From assembly GCF_026213295.1 (NCBI RefSeq), contig NC_079413.1:24214412-24278411 (forward strand): a DNA stretch of 64,000 nucleotides. Reading direction: 5' to 3'. Of the stretch, positions 23,957 through 64,000 are shown one piece after another (within the stretch, counting starts at the first letter, position 1; every line of letters starts with the position of its first letter). Source of the stretch: Gadus chalcogrammus. Lineage: Eukaryota; Chordata; Actinopteri; Gadiformes; Gadidae. Under the pieces are notes generated by a model. It was not told where the DNA came from. It did no database searches and saw only the letters and a program-made list of their open reading frames with translations. The translations under genes were made by a program, and so were the position numbers.

Positions 23957-24433
23957 CTGCCGGGGTGGAGGTTGGGGTTAGGGCTGAAGGTCCTGATGGT
24001 TAGGGCTTGGGTTAGGGCTGAAGGTCCTGATGGTTAGGGCTTGGGTTAGGGCTGAAGGTCCTGATGGTTAGGGCTTGGGTTAGGGCTGAAGGTCCTGATG
24101 GTTAGGGCTTGGGTTAGGGCTGAATGTCCTGATGGTTAGGGCTTGGGTTAGGGCTGAAGGTCCTGATGGTTAGGGCTTGGGTTAGGGCTGAAGGTCCTGA
24201 TGGTTAGGGCTTGGGTTAGGGCTGAAGGTCCTGATGGTTAGGGCTTGGGTTAGGGCTGAAGGTCCTGATGGTTAGGGCTTGGGTTAGGGCTGAAGGTCCT
24301 GATGGTTAGGGCTTGGGTTAGGGCTGAAGGTCCTGATGGTTAGGGCTTGGGTTAGGGCTGAAGGTCCTGATGGTTAGGGCTTGGGTTAGGGCTGAAGGTC
24401 CTGATGGTTAGGGCTTGGGTTAGGGCTGAAGGT
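23957..24433. repeat. 34-bp minisatellite containing GGTTAGGGC, about 14 copies
   Basis: The unit is GGTTAGGGCTTGGGTTAGGG followed by CTGAAGGTCCTGAT. It is nearly homogeneous, which suggests recent expansion, and each unit carries two TTAGGG hexamers. Confidence 0.97.
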
Positions 24434-24768
24434 CCATGTCTCTGACACGGGGACCACCATATCCCCTAAAGGCTTCCTCAAATCCCCCCATAATGAGGGT
24501 TAGGGGGAGGAGTCTGCCTACAGGGTAAGGGGGAGGAGTCTGCCTACATGTGGGAGAAGGACTTTGTGTGTAGTTTGTGTACGTGTGTTTAGTTTGTGTG
24601 TTTGTGTGTAGTTTGTGTGTGTGTTTTCCTGTGTGTGACTCAGTGCGTGGCAGAGATCTGCTAGTAGAACGATCACATGAACGTATGGAAAAATGGATTC
24701 CAAAATGCATCATTCAGTTAGAATTTAGTTTATTGTTAGCAGGACATCAAGGACATTTCTATGCAGTA

Positions 24769-24774
24769 TTTATT
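24769..24774 (-). promoter_or_regulatory. eci1 polyadenylation signal AATAAA (minus strand)
   Basis: TTTATT on the plus strand, about 65 bp past the eci1 stop codon. A second copy lies at 24729-24734. Confidence 0.65.
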
Positions 24775-24838
24775 TTACATAGTAAAACACAGTAAAGCTC
24801 AAACGGTGTGATAAAGTCTCTCTGAATGCTCTCTACTT

Positions 24839-38616
<13,778 letters not shown>

Positions 38617-38776
38617 GCTGTCCTGAAGGTTTAGTTGATAAATGAAGATAATACAAGAAAAAAGGTTAGACTAGACTTCCCCTGTTCGCACAAGGAAGAG
38701 GCGGTCCGCGTTAACTCCGCCCATGCTACGCGTCATCTGCGACCCTGAGAGATATCATATAATATTATATATATAG

Positions 38777-38811
<35 letters not shown>

Positions 38812-39640
38812 ATAATATATATATATTCTATAGATAGATAATCATGTATATATAATAATATTACTATAAAACAATAACGGCCCTGAGCGTTAAACAGCTC
38901 ATATATATGTATATATGCACAGAATAATACAGAATATAATAATATATATGATAATTTAATAATAATATATAATAATAAACAGCTCATAAAAACACTAACG
39001 TTTAATTGTTTGGATTTAACCACCTACTCTACTGTTATGCTGAATGTTTTAAATTCATAACATTTCATACAATTTGTGTTTTCTTCATCGTATGGGTTGC
39101 TCGATTAAAACTACAACCATTAACATTCAGGCCTAAATGGTGTGTTGATAATTCGTTCCCATTTCAGATGTAGGGATTCGATTTTCCTTGTAGGAAGACG
39201 GAATATCTGAGCTATAATGAAGCGTATACCATCAATTCATTATTAACAATTCACAAATTGATGGGCACACACACAAACTCACACGCATGATGGAAATTAT
39301 TACCATTCGTAACATTAGTAGTAATAAATATTATATATATTTATGTATAAAACATTCAGACTTCTTCAAAAGGAGAAGGACCAACATACTGATATCGACA
39401 GCATAATCTGGATCAGGTGACAATACAATTAATTTGTGTAAACTTGGCAGTTTTCACATGTAAGGGATCAATAAAGTGTCTATCTATCTATCTATGTAGA
39501 AAGTTGCACTTTCGACACATCTGCTTAGAAGCAAAACAAAAGAGGAGCAATACAATTTACTAACACATTTAACAGCAGGATCTGAACAGCGAAATACTGG
39601 GAAGAAAAGCTCAAAGATGGAGAGATGAGGAGGGGAGGCT
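38617..39640. other. eci1 upstream region, AT-rich
   Basis: Presumed promoter side of eci1, with (TA)n-rich tracts at 38750-38830 and 38940-38980. No TATA or CpG-rich core promoter could be placed. Confidence 0.45.
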
Positions 39641-39659
39641 TTACCCTGAGAGACACATT

Positions 39660-42600
39660 GGAGAGGGAGAGAGGGTGAAACAGGGTGGAGGCTGTGAGGG
39701 TGGAGGCTGTGAGGGTGGAGGCTGACCCTTGGTGTGTGAGGGAGGGTGCAGCAGAGGGGGGGGGTAACCCTTGGTGAGAGAGGGAGGGTGCAGCAGAGGG
39801 GGGGGGTAACCCTTGGTGAGAGAGGGAGGGTGCAGCAGAGGGGGGGTAACCCTTGGTGAGAGAGGGAGGGTGCAGCAGAGGGGGGGGGGGCTAACCCTTG
39901 GTGTGTGAGGGAGGGTGCAGCAGAGGGGGGGGGGGGCTAACCCTTGGTGAGAGAGGGAGGGTGCAGCAGAGGGGGGGTAACCCTTGGTGAGAGAGGGAGG
40001 GTGCAGCAGAGGGGGGGGGGGCTAACCCTTGGTGAGAGAGGGAGGGTGCAGCAGAGGGGGGGTAACCCTTGGTGAGAGAGGGAGGGTGCAGCAGAGGGGG
40101 GGGGGGCTAACCCTTGGTGTGTGAGGGAGGGTGCAGCAGAGGGGGGGGGGGCTAACCCTTGGTGTGTGAGGGAGGGTGCAGCAGAGGGGGGGGGGGCTAA
40201 CCCTTGGTGAGAGAGGGAGGGTGCAGCAGAGGGGGGGGGGGGGGTAACCCTTGGTGTGTGAGGGAGGGTGCAGCAGAGGGGGGGGGGGCTAACCCTTGGT
40301 GAGAGAGGGAGGGTGCAGCAGAGGGGGGGGGTAACCCTTGGTGTGAGAGGGAGGGTGCAGCAGAGGGGGGGGGTAACCCTTGGTGAGAGAGGGAGGGTGC
40401 AGCAGAGGGAGGGGGGCTAACCCTTGGTGTGTGAGGGAGGGTGCAGCAGAGGGGGGGGGGGGGGGCTAACCCTTGGTGAGAGAGGGAGGGTGCAGCAGAG
40501 GGGGGGGGGGGCTAACCCTTGGTGAGAGAGGGAGGGTGCAGCAGAGGGGGGGGGGGTAACCCTTGGTGAGAGAGGGAGGGTGCAGCAGAGGGAGGGGGGC
40601 TAACCCTTGGTGTGTGAGGGAGGGTGCAGCAGAGGGGGGGGGGCTAACCCTTGGTGAGAGAGGGAGGGTGCAGCAGAGGGGGGGGGGGGGCTAACCCTTG
40701 GTGTGTGAGGGAGGGTGCAGCAGAGGGGGGGGGTAACCCTTGGTGTGTGAGGGAGGGTGCAGCAGAGGGGGGGGGTAACCCTTGGTGTGTGAGGGAGGGT
40801 GCAGCAGAGGGGGGGGGCTAACCCTTGGTGAGAGAGGGAGGGTGCAGCAGAGGGGGGGGGGGCTAACCCTTGGTGAGAGAGGGAGGGTGCAGCAGAGGGA
40901 GGGGGGCTAACCCTTGGTGTGTGAGGGAGGGTGCAGCAGAGGGAGGGTGCAGCAGAGGGGGGGGGGGGGGCTAACCCTTGGTGTGAGAGGGAGGGTGCAG
41001 CAGAGGGAGGGTGCAGCAGAGGGGGGGGGGGGGCTAACCCTTGGTGAGAGAGGGAGGGTGCAGCAGAGGGGGGGGGGGCTAACCCTTGGTGTGTGAGGGA
41101 GGGTGCAGCAGAGGGGGGGGCTAACCCTTGGTGAGAGAGGGAGGGTGCAGCAGAGGGGGGGGGGGCTAACCCTTGGTGAGAGAGGGAGGGTGCAGCAGAG
41201 GGGGGGGGGGCTAACCCTTGGTGAGAGAGGGAGGGTGCAGCAGAGGGGGGGGGGGGCTAACCCTTGGTGAGAGAGGGAGGGTGCAGCAGAGGGGGGGGGG
41301 GGCTAACCCTTGGTGTGTGAGGGAGGGTGCAGCAGAGGGGGGGGGGCTAACCCTTGGTGAGAGAGGGAGGGTGCAGCAGAGGGGGGGGCTAACCCTTGGT
41401 GAGAGAGGGAGGGTGCAGCAGAGGGGGGGGGGGCTAACCCTTGGTGTGTGAGGGAGGGTGCAGCAGAGGGGGGGGGGCTAACCCTTGGTGAGAGAGGGAG
41501 GGTGCAGCAGAGGGGGGGGGGGCTAACCCTTGGTGTGTGAGGGAGGGTGCAGCAGAGGGGGGGCTAACCCTTGGTGAGAGAGGGAGGGTGCAGCAGAGGG
41601 GGGCTAACCCTTGGTGTGTGAGGGAGGGTGCAGCAGAGGGGGGGGGTAACCCTTGGTGTGTGAGGGAGGGTGCAGCAGAGGGGGGGGGGGGCTAACCCTT
41701 GGTGAGAGAGGGAGGGTGCAGCAGAGGGGGGGGGGGCTAACCCTTGGTGTGTGAGGGAGGGTGCAGCAGAGGGGGGGGGGGCTAACCCTTGGTGAGAGAG
41801 GGAGGGTGCAGCAGAGGGGGGGGGTAACCCTTGGTGTGAGAGGGAGGGTGCAGCAGAGGGGGGGGGGCTAACCCTTGGTGAGAGAGGGAGGGTGCAGCAG
41901 AGGGGGGGGGGCTAACCCTTGGTGAGAGAGGGAGGGTGCAGCAGAGGGAGGGGGGCTAACCCTTGGTGTGTGAGGGAGGGTGCAGCAGAGGGGGGGGGGC
42001 TAACCCTTGGTGAGAGAGGGAGGGTGCAGCAGAGGGGGGGGGTAACCCTTGGTGTGTGAGGGAGGGTGCAGCAGAGGGGGGGGGGGCTAACCCTTGGTGT
42101 GTGAGGGAGGGTGCAGCAGAGGGGGGGTAACCCTTGGTGAGAGAGGGAGGGTGCAGCAGAGGGGGGGGGGGGCTAACCCTTGGTGTGAGAGGGAGGGTGC
42201 AGCAGAGGGGGGGGGGGCTAACCCTTGGTGAGAGAGGGAGGGTGCAGCAGAGGGAGGGGGGCTAACCCTTGGTGTGTGAGGGAGGGTGCAGCAGAGGGGG
42301 GGGGTAACCCTTGGTGTGTGAGGGAGGGTGCAGCAGAGGGGGGGGGTAACCCTTGGTGTGTGAGGGAGGGTGCAGCAGAGGGGGGGGGGCTAACCCTTGG
42401 TGAGAGAGGGAGGGTGCAGCAGAGGGGGGGGGGGCTAACCCTTGGTGAGAGAGGGAGGGTGCAGCAGAGGGAGGGGGGCTAACCCTTGGTGTGTGAGGGA
42501 GGGTGCAGCAGAGGGAGGGGGGCTAACCCTTGGTGTGAGAGGGAGGGTGCAGCAGAGGGAGGGTGCAGCAGAGGGGGGGGGGGGCTAACCCTTGGTGAGA

Positions 42601-45444
42601 GAGGGAGGGTGCAGCAGAGGGGGGGGGGGCTAACCCTTGGTGAGAGAGGGAGGGTGCAGCAGAGGGGGGGGGGGCTAACCCTTGGTGAGAGAGGGAGGGT
42701 GCAGCAGAGGGGGGGGGGGGCTAACCCTTGGTGAGAGAGGGAGGGTGCAGCAGAGGGGGGGGGGGGCTAACCCTTGGTGAGAGAGGGAGGGTGCAGCAGA
42801 GGGGGGGGGGCTAACCCTTGGTGAGAGAGGGAGGGTGCAGCAGAGGGGGGGGGGCTAACCCTTGGTGAGAGAGGGAGGGTGCAGCAGAGGGGGGGGCTAA
42901 CCCTTGGTGAGAGAGGGAGGGTGCAGCAGAGGGGGGGGGGGGGCTAACCCTTGGTGTGTGAGGGAGGGTGCAGCAGAGGGGGGGGGGGCAAACCCTTGGT
43001 GAGAGAGGGAGGGTGCAGCAGAGGGGGGGGGGCTAACCCTTGGTGAGAGAGGGAGGGTGCAGCAGAGGGGGGGGGGGGGCTAACCCTTGGTGAGAGAGGG
43101 AGGGTGCAGCAGAGGGGGGGGGCTAACCCTTGGTGAGAGAGGGAGGGTGCAGCAGAGGGGGGGGGCTAACCCTTGGTGTGAGAGGGAGGGTGCAGCAGAG
43201 GGGGGGGCTAACCCTTGGTGTGTGAGGGAGGGTGCAGCAGAGGGGGGGGGCTAACCCTTGGTGAGAGAGGGAGGGTGCAGCAGAGGGGGGGGGCTAACCC
43301 TTGGTGAGAGAGGGAGGGTGCAGCAGAGGGAGGGGGGCTAACCCTTGGTGTGAGAGGGAGGGTGCAGCAGAGGGGGGGGGGGCTAACCCTTGGTGTGAGA
43401 GGGAGGGTGCAGCAGAGGGAGGGTGCAGCAGAGGGGGGGGGGGCTAACCCTTGGTGTGAGAGGGAGGGTGCAGCAGAGGGGGGGGGGGCTAACCCTTGGT
43501 GTGTGAGGGAGGGTGCAGCAGAGGGGGGGGGGGGGCTAACCCTTGGTGTGAGAGGGAGGGTGCAGCAGAGGGGGGGGGTAACCCTTGGTGAGAGAGGGAG
43601 GGTGCAGCAGAGGGGGGGGGGGCTAACCCTTGGTGTGTGAGGGAGGGTGCAGCAGAGGGAGGGTGCAGCAGAGGGGGGGGGGGGGCTAACCCTTGGTGTG
43701 AGAGGGAGGGTGCAGCAGAGGGAGGGTGCAGCAGAGGGGGGGGGGGGGGGCTAACCCTTGGTGAGAGAGGGAGGGTGCAGCAGAGGGGGGGGGGGGGCTA
43801 ACCCTTGGTGTGAGAGGGAGGTGTGCAGCAGAGGGGGGGGGTAACCCTTGGTGAGAGAGGGAGGGTGCAGCAGAGGGGGGGGGGGGCTAACCCTTGGTGT
43901 GAGAGGGAGGGTGCAGCAGAGGGGGGGGGGGCTAACCCTTGGTGTGTGAGGGAGGGTGCAGCAGAGGGGGGGGGGCTAACCCTTGGTGTGTGAGGGAGGG
44001 TGCAGCAGAGGGGGGGGCTAACCCTTGGTGTGTGAGGGAGGGTGCAGCAGAGGGGGGGGGTAACCCTTGGTGTGTGAGGGAGGGTGCAGCAGAGGGGGGG
44101 GGCTAACCCTTGGTGTGAGAGGGAGGGTGCAGCAGAGGGGGGGGGGGCTAACCCTTGGTGAGAGAGGGAGGGTGCAGCAGAGGGGGGGGGGGCTAACCCT
44201 TGGTGAGAGAGGGAGGGTGCAGCAGAGGGGGGGGCTAACCCTTGGTGAGAGAGGGAGGGTGCAGCAGAGGGGGGGGCTAACCCTTGGTGTGTGAGGGAGG
44301 GTGCAGCAGAGGGGGGGGGTAACCCTTGGTGAGAGAGGGAGGGTGCAGCAGAGGGGGGGGGGGCTAACCCTTGGTGAGAGAGGGAGGGTGCAGCAGAGGG
44401 GGGGGTAACCCTTGGTGAGAGAGGGAGGGTGCAGCAGAGGGGGGGGGGGGCTAACCCTTGGTGAGAGAGGGAGGGTGCAGCAGAGGGGGGGGGCTAACCC
44501 TTGGTGTGAGAGGGAGGGTGCAGCAGAGGGGGGGGGCTAACCCTTGGTGTGAGAGGGAGGGTGCAGCAGAGGGAGGGTGCAGCAGAGGGGGGGGGGGGGG
44601 CTAACCCTTGGTGTGAGAGGGAGGGTGCAGCAGAGGGGGGGGGGCTAACCCTTGGTGTGAGAGGGAGGGTGCAGCAGAGGGGGGGGGCTAACCCTTGGTG
44701 TGAGAGGGAGGGTGCAGCAGAGGGGGGGGCTAACCCTTGGTGTGTGAGGGAGGGTGCAGCAGAGGGGGGGGGTAACCCTTGGTGAGAGAGGGAGGGTGCA
44801 GCAGGGGGGGGGGGGGGGGGGGGGCTAACCCTTGGTGTGAGAGGGAGGGTGCAGCAGAGGGAGGGTGCAGCAGAGGGGGGGGGGGGGCAAACCCTTGGTG
44901 AGAGAGGGAGGGTGCAGCAGAGGGGGGGGGGGCTAACCCTTGGTGTGTGAGGGAGGGTGCAGCAGAGGGGGGGGCTAACCCTTGGTGAGAGAGGGAGGGT
45001 GCAGCAGAGGGGGGGGCTAACCCTTGGTGAGAGAGGGAGGGTGCAGCAGAGGGGGGGGGGGCTAACCCTTGGTGAGAGAGGGAGGGTGCAGCAGAGGGGG
45101 GGGGGGCTAACCCTTGGTGAGAGAGGGAGGGTGCAGCAGAGGGGGGGGGGGGCTAACCCTTGGTGAGAGAGGGAGGGTGCAGCAGAGGGGGGGGGGGGCT
45201 AACCCTTGGTGAGAGAGGGAGGGTGCAGCAGAGGGGGGGGGGGGCTAACCCTTGGTGAGAGAGGGAGGGTGCAGCAGAGGGGGGGGCTAACCCTTGGTGA
45301 GAGAGGGAGGGTGCAGCAGAGGGGGGCTAACCCTTGGTGAGAGAGGGAGGGTGCAGCAGAGGGGGGGGGGGCTAACCCTTGGTGAGAGAGGGAGGGTGCA
45401 GCAGAGGGGGGGGGGGGGGCTAACCCTTGGTGTGTGAGGGAGGG
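39660..45444. repeat. 5.7-kb G-run minisatellite, about 125-130 copies of 40-50 bp
   Basis: The unit is CTAACCCTTGGTGAGAGAGG followed by GAGGGTGCAGCAGAG and a run of 6 to about 20 G. GTGTGTGAGG replaces GTGAGAGAGG in some units. Four nearby G-runs per unit pair suit G-quadruplex formation. Plus-strand frames encode only repeats. Confidence 0.98.
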
Positions 45445-45445
45445 C

Positions 45446-46060
45446 ACTCGACACAGATTGGCAGGACTCGGACCAGTACTGTGCTTTAAGTGCACCACAG
45501 ACATCCCGGCTGTCCTGACCAGTAGGTAGAACCTTTAGTAATTACTATTTTTGGTACTTATTCTGAATATTAATATACATTTTTGGTATATTTGTTGTAT
45601 TTTGGGCCGTATCCATGGCTGTACAGAAATAGACATGCTTCCAGCTGTAACGAGGATAATGGGATTGTGAGTGTGTTGTTACTGCTTGTTAATAACCTTA
45701 TGGTGAGGGTAGTGCCTTACGAACTACTGTCAACAACTGATTGTAGTCTGGTGGTGAACTTCACTGCGGTGATGTACATAAGAGACGGACGGACTGAGAT
45801 GGATGGATTGAATCCCCTGTATGGGGCTTTGCTGGATTGTATCATTAGCCTTTTGACCCAAAGCCTCCGTTCCACTGTGTGTTTGTTTGTGCGTTTGTGT
45901 GTCCATTTGGTGCATTGGGTATGTTCGGTTCTGTTGGTAACATGCAACACCGCCTGCTTCAGTACAGGTGTGATCGAAGCTTTATGGAAAATCTATAGCA
46001 GTACGTCACACATCCCTGTTACCGTGGGGACCTACAGCAAGTACCCTGAAGACAAGAGCC
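45446..46060. other. Region upstream of the GPCR, no gene seen
   Basis: Unique sequence between the G-run array and a CA tract; probably the promoter/5' UTR side of the GPCR. An open frame runs through it into the CA tract, but its product has no recognised domain. Confidence 0.45.
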
Positions 46061-46067
46061 TCCCTCA

Positions 46068-46071
46068 CTCA

Positions 46072-46110
<39 letters not shown>

Positions 46111-46192
46111 ACACAGACACACACACACTCACACGAACGCACACACACACAATCACACAGACACAGACACACACACACACACTCACACACAA

Positions 46193-46252
<60 letters not shown>

Positions 46253-46254
46253 GA

Positions 46255-46347
<93 letters not shown>
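46068..46347. repeat. (CA)n tract ending 10 bp before the GPCR start codon
   Basis: About 280 bp of CA repeat with interruptions such as CTCACACGAACG. If transcribed it would form most of the proximal 5' UTR of the receptor gene. Confidence 0.97.
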
Positions 46348-46348
<1 letters not shown>

Positions 46349-46357
46349 CCCCACTAT

Positions 46358-50075
<3,718 letters not shown>

Positions 50076-50454
50076 ACCTCGTCTGAACGAAGGAAGGGCC
50101 ATGTTTAATGTTATACATATAGGATGGGAGAATCAATGGAAGTGAACACTTAGCTCTCTAGATGTGTGTGCATATCATTAGTAGGAAAACCCTTACATGT
50201 GTTTACAAGTCTGTGTGTGTGCGTTGTGTGTGTGTGTGAGTGTGAGTGTGTGTGAGTGCTCTTACATCTCTATATGTCACAGGGCTATTCTTGGAATTGA
50301 TGCCATCAGGCAAACGGCTGATGTTTGGTGTGTATTGCATTACACACTGTGATATGTCAGAAGTTGATATTAATGTTTTCATTAGAGTCTCTGGTTCTCG
50401 GGAGCACAATCCCGTTCAGCGAAGCCAGCAGCAGGGACCACAGACCACACCTCA
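50076..50454. other. GPCR 3' flank/UTR
   Basis: Unique sequence with a short GTGTGTGAGTG tract near 50215-50260. No canonical AATAAA is close; the nearest is at 51785-51790 after other repeats. Confidence 0.5.
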
Positions 50455-51480
50455 TGGAGAGGTACATGTCCTAATAACACACAGAGGTACATGTAACACA
50501 CAGAGGTACATGTAACACACAGTGATACATGTCATACTGCAACATGGTCTCACAGGAATCCGTGAAATGACTACGGTCGGACGCTTAACTCGAAATCCAC
50601 GGAATAACAGTGTCATTTACTTGCATTGGAGCAAATTCCGTGGCCACATCACGGACAATTGAAGTGATTCCGTCAGACCACCACGGATTTTGAGTTAAGC
50701 CCCCGCTGTGGTCAAATGTGGCACACACACAGATTGAAACGGGAGCACACACACAGATTGAAACGGGAATCTGTGTGTGTGCCACGGAATATCATTGTCA
50801 TTTACTTGCATTGGAGCAACTTCCGTGGACACAACAAGGACAATTTAAGTGTTTCAGTGAGACCACCCCGGGTTTTGATTTAATCCCCCGTGGTCGACTC
50901 GCTCGTTGAAACGGGGATCCGTGCGTGAGCCACGGAACATCAGCGTCATTAACTCGCATCGGAGCGAATTCCGTGGCCACATCACGGAAATCGGCGTGTT
51001 TCCGTGATGTGGCCACGGATTTCGAGTTATTCGTCCGTAATCATTTCACGGATTCCTGTGAGACCAGGTTGCAACCTAACACACAGAGGTACCTGTCCTA
51101 CTAACACACAGAGGTACATGTCATACTAATACTCAGAGGTACATGTCATACTAACACACAGAGGTACATGTAACACACAGAGGTACATGTCATGCTAATA
51201 CTCAGAGGTACATGTCATGCTAACACACAGAGGTACACGTCATACTAACACACAGAGGTACAAGTCATACTAACACACAGAGGTACATGTCATACTAACA
51301 CACAGAGGTACATGTCATACTAATACTCAGAGGTACATGTCATACTAACACTCAGAGGTACATGTAACACACAGAGGTACATGTCATACTAATACTCAGA
51401 GGTACATGTCATGCTAACACACAGAGGTAAACGTCATACTAACACACAGAGGTACAGGTCATACTAACACACAGAGGCAC
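50455..51480. repeat. 25-bp minisatellite (ACACAGAGGTACATGTCATACTAAC type), split by an inserted element
   Basis: Units read ACACAGAGGTACATGTCATA plus CTAAC, with shorter ACACAGAGGTACATGTA variants. Copies at 50455-50537 and 51074-51480 flank an inserted inverted-repeat element, so the array existed before the insertion. Confidence 0.93.
50538..51073. mobile_element. Inverted-repeat (MITE-like) element, 536 bp
   Basis: The left end TGCAACATGGTCTCACAGG, then AATCCGTGAAATGACTACGG, is mirrored at the right end over about 40 bp with few mismatches. Inner inverted blocks CCGTGGCCACATCACGGA and TCCGTGATGTGGCCACGG near 50966-51022 add a strong hairpin. No coding sequence was recognised and the superfamily is unassigned. 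Confidence 0.8.
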
Positions 51481-52459
51481 TAAAGTCCTTTAATATTAAA
51501 CCGAAGGGGAAGGTATCGTTTGATGAGGACTTGGATATGCTACTGTTATGTCAGATTGAATAGTGGTGTGGCCATGGTCTACATTTCCGAGATGGTAAAG
51601 GATGGATATTTCTACTCATCTGAATGCAATGTCTTTGGCCTCACAGGGCCAGCTCTACACGACCAGAGCTGAACGGAAACTACAAACTCGTTCCTCTGAA
51701 CCCCGGTGTCCCAAAATCAACAGTCAGCTGAACGAGCTGCTCTTTATATATTTGGTCATTTAAAAATATTTTTATATAGATATTAATAAATGTCTTGTAC
51801 TGTGTCTAAATACATTGCTTCTGTATTTAATCACTCATACTCTTACTACTATCTTAAATAAGAAAGGCCTTTTAAGGAAGGCAGTATGCAAGCATATAAT
51901 ATATATTATAACTACTATCAATTATAAAATAATGACATGACATTCACTTCTATAGAAAGGAAGATATTTTTAAAGGCAATAACAGAGGTGATGTTTCTAA
52001 CAGTAATTATAACAGTGCTGCTATGCAACCATTGAGTTTACAATAACCCTTAACATGCAGGTCAACTACGGCCTATATAATCCACAGTGTGTAACCGACC
52101 GAGGGGCGGAGTGATACCGAGGCACTCCGTCTAGTGCTGCTTTCAAGACAACTCAGAACTCAAAGAAGCGAAAAATTCCGAGTTGTCTTGAACCCGGAAG
52201 AACCTGGATAGGAACATATCCAGTATATATTTAAAGAACATGTGTCCCCTTCATCATTCACTCGTTTAATTTAGTTTAGATTAGTTTCCGGTTGTTTAGA
52301 TGACATCAAACTATTTGGAGCGATGTGACACAGCGGTGGAGAAGGGCAGGAAATGACGTGAAGACAAGGAACCAACGAGAACTAAAACTATTAAGTGTTT
52401 ATCGAAGGATGGATCCGACCAGAAGTAACTAAAGATACCTACAAAGTCTTAATCTGAGG
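51481..52459. other. Region between GPCR and engase, no gene seen
   Basis: AT-rich unique DNA, then a less AT-rich engase 5' flank from about 52080. A very short upstream frame, ATGGATCCGACC to TAA, starts at 52409 and resembles the real engase start ATGGATCCCGACC at 52460. Confidence 0.5.
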
Positions 52460-63995
<11,536 letters not shown>

Positions 63996-64000
63996 GTGAG

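Overview
This is about 64 kb of a vertebrate nuclear genome, almost certainly a ray-finned fish. The evidence is spliced genes with GT-AG introns whose proteins resemble teleost orthologues, teleost-type mobile elements (L2-like LINE, hAT, PIF/Harbinger), and an extreme load of micro- and minisatellites. Six dinucleotide tracts exceed 100 bp and more than 25 minisatellite arrays are present. That load recalls gadiform (cod-like) genomes, but this is only an impression and the species is not established.

Five protein-coding genes can be rebuilt exon by exon with consistent splice phases. (1) 249-10980, plus: the 3' part of a Rho GDP-dissociation inhibitor, probably arhgdig; the first exons lie before the window. 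(2) 14819-22258, plus: a complete secreted DNase I with all visible active-site residues, ending in an unusual 47-fold Gly-Pro-Pro-Ser tail. (3) 24839-38616, minus: a complete seven-coding-exon eci1 (mitochondrial enoyl-CoA delta isomerase 1). (4) 46358-50075, plus: a ghrelin/motilin-receptor-family GPCR with greatly enlarged extracellular loops 2 and 3. (5) 52460 to the window end, plus: the first 13 coding exons of engase (cytosolic GH85 endo-beta-N-acetylglucosaminidase). The genes do not form one pathway. Neighbours resemble a mixture of human 16p13.3 (ARHGDIG, DNASE1, ECI1) and 17q25.3 (ENGASE), two regions sharing paralogues.

Most remaining sequence is tandem repeat: a 27-bp array at 0.5-1.7 kb, a 1.9-kb polypurine tract at 4.3-6.2 kb, a 52-bp array at 6.7-7.9 kb, an amplified LINE coding fragment at 29-31 kb, a 5.7-kb G-run array at 39.7-45.4 kb, and several arrays in engase introns. 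Mobile elements with recognisable ends and target duplications lie at 32804-35079 (hAT), 36443-36960 and 52629-53366 (both PIF/Harbinger-like).

Three results stand out. First, the same 12-bp minisatellite unit occurs in coding exons of two unrelated genes, dnase1 and the GPCR, in opposite orientations, so it encodes Gly-Pro-Pro-Ser in one and Glu-Val/Ala-Gln-Thr in the other. Second, many minisatellites start at exon-intron junctions and copy the real splice donor or acceptor, giving rows of decoy splice sites. Third, many otherwise unrelated arrays contain the telomere-type hexamer TTAGGG or its complement.
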